The position numbers were made by a program, and so were the translations under genes. Below, piece by piece: positions 24,887-34,169 of a stretch of DNA of 64,000 nt. The notes beneath the pieces are model-generated. The model ran no database searches and was not told the DNA's origin. It was given only the letters and a program-made list of their open reading frames with translations. Origin of the DNA: Candidatus Heimdallarchaeota archaeon (GTDB lineage Archaea; Asgardarchaeota; Heimdallarchaeia; Heimdallarchaeales; Heimdallarchaeaceae). The DNA lies in the NCBI GenBank assembly GCA_030603365.1, contig JAUVXV010000005.1, positions 152,063 to 216,062 on the forward strand, read 5' to 3'. Position 1 is the first letter of the stretch, and every line of letters starts with the position of its first letter.

Positions 24887-25726
24887 ATGGAAGCATCCGA
24901 TACTAAGCTAGCTCTAGATGAGATAAAACTCAATTTCACTAGAATCTCAAATAATTTACTTAAACAGATACCAATTCTAGCATTCATTGGAACAGTCTTA
25001 ATGGTAATATTTACTTTATCAAGCCATTTAGTTCTAAAAGATGAAATTATCAACCATATAACCTTCTTAACTCCCGATATTTATACACTTATTTCTATAC
25101 TTGGTTTTCAGTTAGCTTCAGCTAATATAAGTTCAGCAATGCTGGCATCATTCACCATTATATTTGCAATCGCCTTTCTAGTGGTTTTGGTTATTATTTC
25201 TCATCAAATCTATAATATCAGTAAGAATTTTTGGTCATTATCAAAAATAGATATAACCCTCAAACAGTCTAGATATGTATACCTCTCAATATATGTTTAT
25301 ATCTTTTTTACATCCATCAGTTATATTTTGCCAAGCTTTGGTTGGATAATTGCGATTATAATTGCTAACATTGCACTCTTTGTAGGTTTCTTCTACTTTC
25401 ATCAAATTCTGAAAAAATATGGAATCAGATTACAAATTTTGAAAGATACCTCTATCTATATGGGAGTAAGTTCAGCTTTTAACATAATTGCATATTGTTT
25501 AGTTTTTATTGATATTAGTTTCTTACTTGTTTCAGTCTTAGGATATTTGTTTTTCTTTTTGGGTTTCAGACGATTCAAAACACAGGTACAATTTATTGCT
25601 CCTATTGTTCGAGATGCACCTCCACCACCAACCATTGCTGCACCTGTAGGACCTGCACCAAGACCGACTATAGGACCCCAAATACAAGAAATTATTGATG
25701 ATGTACCCTCTCCTAGTGATCAATGA
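24887..25726 (+). CDS. Multi-pass membrane protein with proline-rich tail, function unknown
   Basis: From the ATG at 24887 the protein has 279 residues. About six or seven hydrophobic helices are visible, including IPILAFIGTVLMVIFTLSS and AMLASFTIIFAIAFLVVLVI. A cytoplasmic Pro-rich tail follows (APPPPTIAAPVGPAPRPT) and then an acidic end (IIDDVPSPSD). A TATA box (TTTTTATAA, 24852-24860) lies about 30 bases before the ATG, favouring this start over a TTG at 24878. I do not recognise the family. Similar Pro-rich membrane proteins occur widely in archaea without a known role. Confidence 0.65.
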   Translation: MEASDTKLALDEIKLNFTRISNNLLKQIPILAFIGTVLMVIFTLSSHLVLKDEIINHITFLTPDIYTLISILGFQLASANISSAMLASFTIIFAIAFLVVLVIISHQIYNISKNFWSLSKIDITLKQSRYVYLSIYVYIFFTSISYILPSFGWIIAIIIANIALFVGFFYFHQILKKYGIRLQILKDTSIYMGVSSAFNIIAYCLVFIDISFLLVSVLGYLFFFLGFRRFKTQVQFIAPIVRDAPPPPTIAAPVGPAPRPTIGPQIQEIIDDVPSPSDQ

Positions 25727-25730
25727 TTAT

Positions 25731-27314
25731 CTATTCATTCTTAGAAATCAATTTCTTTTTAGATATTCTCAGTACAACATATGTGATTAGAGCTAGAAAA
25801 GTAGTTCCTCCCACTGATAGACCTATTATTAAGCCAATTTTAGATTGCTGCAAAGACAAAGTGCCTATTGAATTATATTTATCTGTATCATTCGACAAAT
25901 GCCCTGCTTCATCTTCTACAACAAGAGTTATCTCTTGAGCATCTTCATCTATATTTTCTAAAGAGTATCTAATTTTAGTAGGTTGCCAAAAACGAGGAAA
26001 AGTTATTTGTTCACTTTCAACAAGTTGACCATCAATTGTAATATAATATTTACCAGTAAACTCTGTTTTTGCTCTAAAATTATACCATACATCCCACTCA
26101 ATATAATCTTGAATTTCATCTTTAATGATTTGAGGTTGTGAAACAATAGGGGCAAAACGAAATCGTTCAGTTTGGTACACACCATGACTTTCTTTTACTG
26201 TTCTTGGAAAAGACATTTCCCATACAATATCACCATTCCGATTTACTTCAACTAGTCTAGCACCATAGTTAGAATTAGGATGTGAATGCGTACCGAATGT
26301 ACCAAAAAAGTTTCCATTGGGTAGAAGATCACAGTCTCCCCAGATTTTGCTGAAATAATCTACTGGAGCAATCCATTCCCAGGTAACATAAGCTTCCATT
26401 TTGTCTTCATCTATAGTGATTTCCATCAATCTAGATGATTGGTTTAGAGCATCTGTTAGGTTATGTTGATCATTATCGAATAGAATGAACGTATTTTCAT
26501 TTATCATTTCCAAGGCATGAGGATGAAAGAATAGGATATCTCGTGATTTCCCGTTTAAGTCAAAAAGAGAAAAATTACCATACTCGCCCAAAGACCATAG
26601 TACTTCCTTAGTTTTATGATCAATTTTGTAAAAGGAATTAACATTTCTAAGTAGAAAATAAAGATCATCTCCCACTTCATCATAAATTACTGTATTCGTG
26701 TGAGTTAAATCTCTATAACCTCCTGTCATCTCACCAAAAACACACCATTGATCTGCAGAAACTATATTTTCAGTTCGAAAAGACCAAATAAGTTGTTTAG
26801 GAATAGTGACTTCCCTCACAGTATCATACAAATAATCCTCGCCCTCTATTTCCATATAGTAGTTGCTGAGCAAGAAATAGGTATCATTAGCATAGTTCTT
26901 TTCAATATCATGATGGCTTCTAAAATTAAGATCCTCAATAACATCTGTCTCAATATTCCATAATTTAGCTCCTTCTGCATCAGAATAGAGGATAGTTGTA
27001 GAGTTAACGAATTCAGTTGATACATGCAATCCTAACATATCAGTTCCTATTACTTTTTGAAAATAGAAATTCCCTTCTAAGTCAGAAATGATTATGGATT
27101 TGTTATAAACGAATTCATCTTTTTCGTTAATTTCTAAAATAAATAAATTATAACCTTCAAAATAATCTGGATTTGTTTCTGTTTCAGCTAAAACATCAAT
27201 AGAAGTTACTATACGTAGATTGTTAAATTTAAGATAGCAAACAGTTGAAGAATATAGAAGCATAGAAAGTAAAAACAATACTCCCATTTTTGAATATAAA
27301 TTCTTGAACTTCAT
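25731..27314 (-). CDS. Arylsulfotransferase (ASST)-family secreted protein, paralog 5
   Basis: This 527-residue protein has a signal peptide (VLFLLSMLLYSSTVCY) and ends in a transmembrane helix (about 495-515) with the tail RISKKKLISKNE. The ASST-type propeller carries LTHTNTVIYDE, FFHPHALEMI, LFDNDQHN and FGTHSHP, the conserved histidine motifs of the family. ASSTs move sulfuryl groups between phenolic compounds; here the enzyme would act outside the cell, and the substrate is unknown. It is the last gene of the five-gene array. ATG at 27314 follows AAGGTG by 7 bases; a GTG lies one codon upstream. It departs most from the consensus (HPH instead of HAH/HTH). Confidence 0.85.
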   Translation of the reverse strand: MKFKNLYSKMGVLFLLSMLLYSSTVCYLKFNNLRIVTSIDVLAETETNPDYFEGYNLFILEINEKDEFVYNKSIIISDLEGNFYFQKVIGTDMLGLHVSTEFVNSTTILYSDAEGAKLWNIETDVIEDLNFRSHHDIEKNYANDTYFLLSNYYMEIEGEDYLYDTVREVTIPKQLIWSFRTENIVSADQWCVFGEMTGGYRDLTHTNTVIYDEVGDDLYFLLRNVNSFYKIDHKTKEVLWSLGEYGNFSLFDLNGKSRDILFFHPHALEMINENTFILFDNDQHNLTDALNQSSRLMEITIDEDKMEAYVTWEWIAPVDYFSKIWGDCDLLPNGNFFGTFGTHSHPNSNYGARLVEVNRNGDIVWEMSFPRTVKESHGVYQTERFRFAPIVSQPQIIKDEIQDYIEWDVWYNFRAKTEFTGKYYITIDGQLVESEQITFPRFWQPTKIRYSLENIDEDAQEITLVVEDEAGHLSNDTDKYNSIGTLSLQQSKIGLIIGLSVGGTTFLALITYVVLRISKKKLISKNE

Positions 27315-27350
27315 CACAGAACACCTTGACTTATTTTTCTTCTTAAGTTG

Positions 27351-28952
27351 TCATAATTTCTTTTGTTTTCTCTTTCTTTTGATTTTTTGAGCATTTAAAA
27401 TCAAAGTCACAAGTATAAAAGAAAAAGAAATAATATAGACAGATTCTGAATGCATTTCGTTTATCAAGCTAATAGATATAAAACCTATTGGTGAATATCT
27501 ATCGCTTTCATTGGATTTGTGCCCTGCTTCATCTTCCACAACAAGAACAATATCGTGATTCTGAATGCTATCATAATCTGTGTAGTATCTTATCTTTTCC
27601 GATTGCCAGTATTTAGGAAAAGTAATAAGTTCCTCTTCAACCGTATCTCCATCCACACTTATGAAATAATTGCCAATAAATTCGGTTTTAGCACGAAAGT
27701 TGTACCAGACACTCCATTCTAAATATCCCGAACCTCCTCCTTCATCTATAAAGACCGGTTCAGATACAATTGGTGAGAAGTGAATTCTTTCTATTTTATA
27801 TACACCAAAAGTATATGAGTCTTGCTCTGGAAATGTCATCTCCCATGCAATATTCCCATCATAAGTGACTTCTACCAAACGTGCACCCAATCCTGTATTT
27901 GGATGTCTGTGAGTACCAAAAACACCTAGCCTATTGTTATTGGGTAGAACATCACAATCTCCCCATACGTCACTATAATATTCAATTGGTGAATTCCACT
28001 CCCATGTAACATTTGCTTGCATCTTATCTTCATCTATAACAATCTCAAGCAATCTTGACTGCTTATTATCAGCGTTAGTCTGGTTATGATAATCATTGTC
28101 AAATAAAACGAATGTATTATCATCTATTTTTTCAACTGCATGAGCATGATAGAACAAAACATCTTGTTGTTGTCCATTGATATCATAATTAGTGAAGTTT
28201 CCATATTCACCCAATCCCCATTTTACCTCTTTAGTTGGAATGTCAATTTTATAGAAAGTATTCACATTTCTTACATTAACATATAGAGAATCATCCTCTT
28301 CATCATAAAAGAGTGTATTAGCATGAGAATTGTCTCTTAAATCTCCTATCATATCTTCATACGGGCACCATTGATTTTCATTCAAGAAATCTCGAGTTGA
28401 TATGCTCCATATTCTAACACCCTCTTCAGTGTTCTCTTGAATGAAATCATATATGTATTTATTGTCACCAATAGTTATAGAATAACCAAACACTGAGAAA
28501 TAAGTGTTTCTTACGTGATTTTTTTCATAATCGTGATGCCCATCAACATTCAGTTCTTGTGTAACATTAGTTTCTATATTCCACAAATTTGCACCATTAT
28601 CATCACCGTACAAGATTGTGGTAGAATTGATGAATTCAGCTGGATAATCAACAAACACACTAGATGTTGCTAGTTGTCTTTCAAAGTAGATATTCCCATC
28701 CATGTCAGTAATAAGAAGTGTTCTATTCACAATTTTCCAGGTATTACTATCCCTTTTCTCAATAGCAAAAAGATTATACCCATCAAATCTTTTCTCTACA
28801 TCATTTTCTTCAAGATTAGCTTCAAAAAAATAATCACATGCTTGAACTCTATAATCGAAACTTGTTGAGGTTACACTCAAGTTTAGAATTATTAAAACTA
28901 AAATTAACAATCCTTTAAATTTCGAATGTAAATTGACATGCAAGCTAACCAT
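27351..28952 (-). CDS. Arylsulfotransferase (ASST)-family secreted protein, paralog 4
   Basis: This 533-residue member has a signal peptide (GLLILVLIILNLSVTSTS) and the His motifs SHANTLFYDE, FYHAHAVEKI, LFDNDYHN and FGTHRHPNTGLG. It also has the array's shared sequence WGDCDVLPNN and a C-terminal membrane helix (VYIISFSFILVTLILNA) with the very basic tail KIKRKRKQKK. N-glycosylation-type NxS/T sites are frequent, consistent with an extracellular location. It is separated from paralog 5 by 36 bases and from paralog 3 by 32 bases on the same strand, suggesting cotranscription. Confidence 0.87.
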   Translation of the reverse strand: MVSLHVNLHSKFKGLLILVLIILNLSVTSTSFDYRVQACDYFFEANLEENDVEKRFDGYNLFAIEKRDSNTWKIVNRTLLITDMDGNIYFERQLATSSVFVDYPAEFINSTTILYGDDNGANLWNIETNVTQELNVDGHHDYEKNHVRNTYFSVFGYSITIGDNKYIYDFIQENTEEGVRIWSISTRDFLNENQWCPYEDMIGDLRDNSHANTLFYDEEDDSLYVNVRNVNTFYKIDIPTKEVKWGLGEYGNFTNYDINGQQQDVLFYHAHAVEKIDDNTFVLFDNDYHNQTNADNKQSRLLEIVIDEDKMQANVTWEWNSPIEYYSDVWGDCDVLPNNNRLGVFGTHRHPNTGLGARLVEVTYDGNIAWEMTFPEQDSYTFGVYKIERIHFSPIVSEPVFIDEGGGSGYLEWSVWYNFRAKTEFIGNYFISVDGDTVEEELITFPKYWQSEKIRYYTDYDSIQNHDIVLVVEDEAGHKSNESDRYSPIGFISISLINEMHSESVYIISFSFILVTLILNAQKIKRKRKQKKL

Positions 28953-28984
28953 TAATATTTCAACTCAAGATACTCTTTTATTTC

Positions 28985-30580
28985 TTACGCATCATTTCTC
29001 CTTCTAATGAAATTGAATAAATCCTTGTTTCTAATTAATAAAATAATGACTGTTACACCTAGGAAAGATGCAGCACCTATGAAGACATTTTGATAAACAT
29101 TCATTCTCCAGTTTACTTGAAAGAGAATCGAACCAGCATAATTATCAATGTTGTTTTCATTGGAAAGATGCCCTCCTTCGTCAGCAACAACCAGTGTAAT
29201 GTTATGTTCTCCTTCTGGTAAATCATTCAAATAATATTGTATACTACTTTTTCTCCAGTATCTTTGAAAAACAATATCTCCATTCTCTTTCAGTTGATTG
29301 TCAACATAGATAAAATATTCACCACTGAAATTGTTTTTTGATTTAAAGTTATACCATACATCCCATTCAGCATAACCATTTTCACTCTCTAATTGGTAAA
29401 ATTGAGGAGTAGAAACAATAGGGGTGAAATGAAATCGTTCCATTCTATAAATCCCAAATGCAACATCATTGACTTTGTCATAAGACTTTTCCCATGCTAT
29501 CTGTCCTTCCTTAGTTATTTCAACTATACGTGCACCTAAGCTAGTACCTGGATGAAGGGTTGTTCCAAAAACTCCCAGATAATTACCGTTAGTGAGAGGA
29601 TCACAATCTCCCCAAATAATGCTATAATAATCACTAGGTGCCACCCATTCCCAGGAAACATTTGCATACATCTTATCTTCATCAACAGTAATTTCCACAA
29701 GTCTAGAACGTTGATTATTTGCATCTGTTTGATTGTGCAAGTCATTATCAAATATGAGATATTTGTTATCATCAATTTTTTCTATTGAATGTGCATGAAA
29801 AAAAAGATTTTCTTTTTGATTCCCTCGAAGATCAAATAATGTGAAATCTCCTAATTCTCCTAATCCCCAAATTACATCTCCAGTCTTATAATCGATTTTA
29901 TAGAAAGTATTAACATTCCGAACATTAACATAAACTGCTGTTTCTTCCTCATCATAGAATACTGTGTTAGCATGAGTTACATCTCTTACTTCTCCTGTCT
30001 TATCATGGAATGGACACCAATCATATTCTTTGATAAAATCATATAGATCTTTAGTCCACAACACTTGTCCATTTGAATCATATTCTACTACATAATCAAA
30101 TCTATAGTCAAAACCACCTATATTTCTGCTGTATAATGTTAAGGAATAGTACGAATCATTATCATAATTTTTCTCGAAATCATGATGACCAGAGATGTTA
30201 AGAAATTGATTAACATCTGTTTGAAGATTCCAAAGATGCGCACCATCTGGTTCGCCATAAAGGAGTGTAGTTGAGTTAACAAATTCAGCTGAACAGTCCG
30301 CCAAGGGGACGTAAGGATTTATTTTTTTCATAAAAAGTACTTTTCCATCTAAGTCTTCAATGATAAGAGTACGATTGATAATATTGAAACTTGTTTGATT
30401 GACACTGTCTAAAACAAAGAGATTATAATTAGGTCCGCTTGTACTTGGAATACTATTTGCAGAAACTTCATAACTTACCTGTCTATCAAATGAGACTGTT
30501 TGTTGAGGAAATCCTTGAGAGAAAAATAATATGAAAAAGAGAATCAAACATCTGTTTTTCTTACTAAGAAACTGTTTCAT
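28985..30580 (-). CDS. Arylsulfotransferase (ASST)-family secreted protein, paralog 3
   Basis: The frame opens at 30601, but the internal ATG at 30580 is preferred. It begins a clean signal peptide (MKQFLSKKNRCLILFFILFF) and lies 24 bases after a TATA-like TTATAAG (30601-30607), giving 531 residues. Motifs are THANTVFYDE, FFHAHSIEKI, IFDNDLHN, WGDCDPLTN and FGTTLHPGTSLG. The C-terminal helix (VFIGAASFLGVTVIILLI) is followed by the tail RRRNDA. Having its own promoter-like box inside the array means expression of the paralogs could be separately tuned. Substrate unknown. Confidence 0.87.
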   Translation of the reverse strand: MKQFLSKKNRCLILFFILFFSQGFPQQTVSFDRQVSYEVSANSIPSTSGPNYNLFVLDSVNQTSFNIINRTLIIEDLDGKVLFMKKINPYVPLADCSAEFVNSTTLLYGEPDGAHLWNLQTDVNQFLNISGHHDFEKNYDNDSYYSLTLYSRNIGGFDYRFDYVVEYDSNGQVLWTKDLYDFIKEYDWCPFHDKTGEVRDVTHANTVFYDEEETAVYVNVRNVNTFYKIDYKTGDVIWGLGELGDFTLFDLRGNQKENLFFHAHSIEKIDDNKYLIFDNDLHNQTDANNQRSRLVEITVDEDKMYANVSWEWVAPSDYYSIIWGDCDPLTNGNYLGVFGTTLHPGTSLGARIVEITKEGQIAWEKSYDKVNDVAFGIYRMERFHFTPIVSTPQFYQLESENGYAEWDVWYNFKSKNNFSGEYFIYVDNQLKENGDIVFQRYWRKSSIQYYLNDLPEGEHNITLVVADEGGHLSNENNIDNYAGSILFQVNWRMNVYQNVFIGAASFLGVTVIILLIRNKDLFNFIRRRNDA

Positions 30581-30600
30581 AGCAGAGGATTCCACAGACA

Positions 30601-30607
30601 TTATAAG
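30601..30607 (-). promoter_or_regulatory. TATA-like box upstream of ASST paralog 3
   Basis: On the minus strand CTTATAA is centred 24 bases before the ATG at 30580. It overlaps the alternative upstream start at 30601, which argues against that start. Confidence 0.4.
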
Positions 30608-30661
30608 TGTAATAAATGCATGTAGTTTTTATTTCTTCTGTAAGCGATAGAGTACTAGTTG

Positions 30662-32275
30662 TTACACTTTTCTCTTAAATATAGGTTTCTTGAAAATTTT
30701 AATTCTTACAAAAATAAATGAACAAATTAAGATTAGAGAACCCAATCCTACTGAGAGACCTATAATTAGTTCGATTCTTTTTGAAATTTTGAAAGTAAGT
30801 ATTCCAGTTGAGCTATATCTATCTGATTCGTTAGAGAGATGACCAGCCTCATCAGCTACAACTAATTCAATTTCATGCTCACCTGTTAGTGATTCATTGA
30901 CATAAAATTTGATTTGTGTAGCTTGCCAATATTTTGGAAAATTAACATCACCAGTTTCAACCAAATTACCATCTATGGAAATATAATATTTACCCTGGAA
31001 TATTGTTTTTGATCTAAAATTATACCAAACATCCCATTCAAATAAACTCCCGTTATCTCCTAGGTCGTTAAAACGTGGGGTTGACACTATTGGAGCAAAA
31101 TGAAAACGTTCCATTTTATATACTCCAAAACACTCAGTTCCTTCTTTATCAAAGAACATTTCCCATACAATATCTCCTTCATAGTTTACTTCAACAAGTC
31201 TTGCACCTATACTAGTTTTGGGATGCCAAGGTGTACCAAATACAGCTAATCTGTTGTTATTGGGAAGAACATCACAATCCCCCCACCATCCAGTATAATA
31301 TTCTTCAGATCCAATCCACTGCCATGTAACGTTGGCTTGCATCTTATCTTCATCAATCTTGAATTCAAGCATTCTAGATTGATGATTCATATTATCAGTT
31401 TGATTATGCTCATCATTGTCAAATAGAATAAATGAATCCTCACTGATTTTCTCGACAGCATGAGCATGATAAAACATTATATCAATTTCTTTTCCATTAA
31501 TATCAAATAGCTTAAAATTTCCATATTCTCCTAATGCCCAAAGGACATCCTGAGTCTTGTGATCAATCTTATAAATCGTATTAAGGGTTCTGCAGCATAT
31601 ATAGATTACATCTTCATCCTCATCATAGAAAACTGTGTTAGTATGTGTAATATCTCGATAATTTTCAACCATATCTTCATAGGGACACCATTGAGATTGA
31701 TTTGTAAAACTTCTGGTATCCAGTTCCCAGATTAATGTTCCATCTTGTAAGTATTCTCTAACCTTATCAAAAAGATACAAAGTGCCGTCAATATCTACAG
31801 TATATTTACTAATAGCAAAATATGTGTCATTTGCATAATTTCTTTCGTAATCATGGTGACCATATATGTTTAAATCCTGTGTAACGTTAGTTTCTAAATT
31901 CCAGAGTTTTGCACTTACGTGATCACCTTGTAAAATAGTAGTGGAATTAATAAATTCAACTCCAAAGAAATCTAAATTTGCTTCCTTTCCATATTCTTTT
32001 TTGAAGTAAATATTGCCTTCCAGATCTGTTATAAGAAAAGTACGATTTATTGGTATTAATCCTTCAGCATCACATTTCTCTAGAACAAAGAGATTATACC
32101 CTTCAAATCTTTGATTAGGTTCTGCGCTACTCATCACAAATTCTCTTTCTAGAACTTCAGATGAGGTATTTAACGCTGGTAAAAATAAGAAAGATAATGT
32201 AAGAGAAAAACACAATAAAAATAACATTTTTCTCTTAAACACACGTACAAATTTAAATCTGAAATAAACAAGCAT
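30662..32275 (-). CDS. Arylsulfotransferase (ASST)-family secreted protein, paralog 2
   Basis: ATG at 32275 gives 537 residues. A later ATG at 32227 (MLFLLCFSLTL) begins the hydrophobic core directly and lies about 24 bases after a TATA-like tttaaat, so the shorter form is possible. Motifs are THTNTVFYDE, FYHAHAVEKI, LFDNDEHN, WGDCDVLPNN and FGTPWHP. A membrane helix (IELIIGLSVGLGSLILICSF) lies near the C-terminus, followed by a basic tail. This copy has a CC pair (YICCRTLNT) that the others lack. The 60-base spacer to paralog 3 contains that gene's own TATA-like box. Confidence 0.87.
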   Translation of the reverse strand: MLVYFRFKFVRVFKRKMLFLLCFSLTLSFLFLPALNTSSEVLEREFVMSSAEPNQRFEGYNLFVLEKCDAEGLIPINRTFLITDLEGNIYFKKEYGKEANLDFFGVEFINSTTILQGDHVSAKLWNLETNVTQDLNIYGHHDYERNYANDTYFAISKYTVDIDGTLYLFDKVREYLQDGTLIWELDTRSFTNQSQWCPYEDMVENYRDITHTNTVFYDEDEDVIYICCRTLNTIYKIDHKTQDVLWALGEYGNFKLFDINGKEIDIMFYHAHAVEKISEDSFILFDNDEHNQTDNMNHQSRMLEFKIDEDKMQANVTWQWIGSEEYYTGWWGDCDVLPNNNRLAVFGTPWHPKTSIGARLVEVNYEGDIVWEMFFDKEGTECFGVYKMERFHFAPIVSTPRFNDLGDNGSLFEWDVWYNFRSKTIFQGKYYISIDGNLVETGDVNFPKYWQATQIKFYVNESLTGEHEIELVVADEAGHLSNESDRYSSTGILTFKISKRIELIIGLSVGLGSLILICSFIFVRIKIFKKPIFKRKV

Positions 32276-32335
32276 TAGCAATATTAAGACTTGATGGCTT
32301 TTTATTTTTTCTATATTTATTTAACAAGCTAATAG

Positions 32336-33955
32336 TCATTTCTTCTTCTTGAATAATGGTTTTTTGGCGAAAAATCTAAACCAGATGAAAATAGTCGTTC
32401 CAATGAATATTGGTACTCCCAATCCCACTGATAGACCAATAACAAGTCCTGTTCTTCTAACTACTCTGAAAGAGATTGAACCAGTAGAACTATACAAATC
32501 TGTTTCATTTGAAAGATGACCGCCCTCATCAGCAACTACCAGGACAATTTCATGCTCTCCTAATTCTGTTTCAGAGATATTGTATCTTATCTTTGAATCT
32601 TGCCAATATCTTGGGAAATTCATATTTCCACTTTCTACGAGCTCATCATCTATTGTAATAAAATACTCTCCTTGAAAGATTGTTTTTGACCTGAAATTAT
32701 ACCATACATCCCATTCTAGATAACTATCATTAACCCCATAATCATGAAAAGTTGGAGTAGATACTATTGGTGAAAATCGAAAACGTTCCATTTGATATAC
32801 TCCAAAAACCTCTGATCCAACCTTTGGAAAAGAGTATTCCCAAACAATATCTCCATCAATATTCACTTCAACTAAACGTGCCCCCAGATCCGTATTTGGG
32901 TGACCTGTAACTCCAAAGACTCCTAACCGATTATTATTCGCCAATATATCACAATCTCCCCACCAACCACTAAAATATTCTTGTGGAGATATCCATTCCC
33001 ACGAAACATTAGCAAACATTTTATCTTCATCTATAGTGATTTCTAAGAGCCTAGAATGAAAATTAGTTACATTGGTTTGGTTATGTTCATCATTGTCAAA
33101 CATAATGAATTTATTGTGATCAATTTGTTCTAAAGAATGAGTATGATAGAATAGTATTTCTTTTTCATTTCCTCTTAGGTCAAATAGTGTAAAATTCCCA
33201 TACTCTCCAAGTCCCCAAATAAGCTCTCCTGTCTTATGATCAATTTTATGGAAAGTGTTTAAATTTCGAGAATTAAGATAAATTACATCCTCTTCTTCAT
33301 CATAGAAAACAGTATTCGAGTGAGTAACATCTCTATATTTTCCCTCCATATCTCCGTATGGACACCATTGAGTATAATCAACAAAACTTGAAGAATTGAC
33401 ATGCCAAACTTCATTACCCTCTAGATCATATTCAATTATTCTGTCAAATAAGTATTCAACACCTTCCTCTTCAACCACTTCTCCAACAAGACTGAAATAT
33501 GTGTTATTAGCATAGTTTCTCTCATAATCATGATGACCTGAAAAATTGAGAAATTGAGTTACATCAGTTTCTAGATTCCAGAGATATGCACCATCAATAT
33601 CACCATAGATGATTGTAGTTGAATTAATGAACTCTGTTGCAAAGTTTGCTAGAGCTCCTTCTTTATACAGTTCTTTTTCAAAGTAAATATTACCCTCTAA
33701 GTCAGTTATAATTAGTGTGCGATTAATGCTTGCCCAAGAAACAACATCATGCCTTTCAACGACAAAGAGATTATATCCCTCCATTCTCCCAATATTATCG
33801 TCTTCATCCAAAATCATTGCCTCTATTGAGTAGGCACCCCCTACGGTTGTACTAAGAAAAAATCCTGGAACAGCTATAAGGCTCAAGATCAGAATGTGTA
33901 GAATGAGCGTCAAATGAAAGATAGTAAGCATTCTTTTGAATGAGCAGATATGCAT
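32336..33955 (-). CDS. Arylsulfotransferase (ASST)-family secreted protein, paralog 1 (first gene of array)
   Basis: This 539-residue protein has a signal peptide (TIFHLTLILHILILSLIA) and the His motifs THSNTVFYDE, FYHTHSLEQI, MFDNDEHN and FGVTGHPNTDLG. It also has WGDCDILANN and the array-wide segment ERFRFSPIVSTP. A transmembrane helix (GLVIGLSVGLGVPIFIG) with tail KKPLFKKKK closes it. It is closest to paralog 2 in its C-terminal third (KTIFQGEYFITID against KTIFQGKYYISID). It is the most upstream gene of the minus-strand array, 214 bases from the divergent DUF255 gene, so the main promoter should lie in 33956-34169. Confidence 0.88.
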   Translation of the reverse strand: MHICSFKRMLTIFHLTLILHILILSLIAVPGFFLSTTVGGAYSIEAMILDEDDNIGRMEGYNLFVVERHDVVSWASINRTLIITDLEGNIYFEKELYKEGALANFATEFINSTTIIYGDIDGAYLWNLETDVTQFLNFSGHHDYERNYANNTYFSLVGEVVEEEGVEYLFDRIIEYDLEGNEVWHVNSSSFVDYTQWCPYGDMEGKYRDVTHSNTVFYDEEEDVIYLNSRNLNTFHKIDHKTGELIWGLGEYGNFTLFDLRGNEKEILFYHTHSLEQIDHNKFIMFDNDEHNQTNVTNFHSRLLEITIDEDKMFANVSWEWISPQEYFSGWWGDCDILANNNRLGVFGVTGHPNTDLGARLVEVNIDGDIVWEYSFPKVGSEVFGVYQMERFRFSPIVSTPTFHDYGVNDSYLEWDVWYNFRSKTIFQGEYFITIDDELVESGNMNFPRYWQDSKIRYNISETELGEHEIVLVVADEGGHLSNETDLYSSTGSISFRVVRRTGLVIGLSVGLGVPIFIGTTIFIWFRFFAKKPLFKKKK

Positions 33956-34169
33956 CAGAAAGGAAAAGTAAAATTCAGTATAAGATTTTTGTTATTTAGT
34001 CTCATAAAGTATTATTCTTTAGTCTTGATTTTCACTGTCTTTCTTGGAATGTCATTAGTAAACTATGACCTAATACTAGTAATAATATTCCATAATTGAA
34101 AACTTAAACTGACAATAGTGTTTCATAGATAGAATTTAAAAACAGTCACTGCTTCTATTCTCTTCAGAG

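Noticed and set aside
25731..33955. Reading the five ASST-like genes as PQQ or generic quinoprotein propellers
   Set aside because: They lack the Trp-docking repeats of quinoproteins and keep the ordered His motifs expected for the arylsulfotransferase family.
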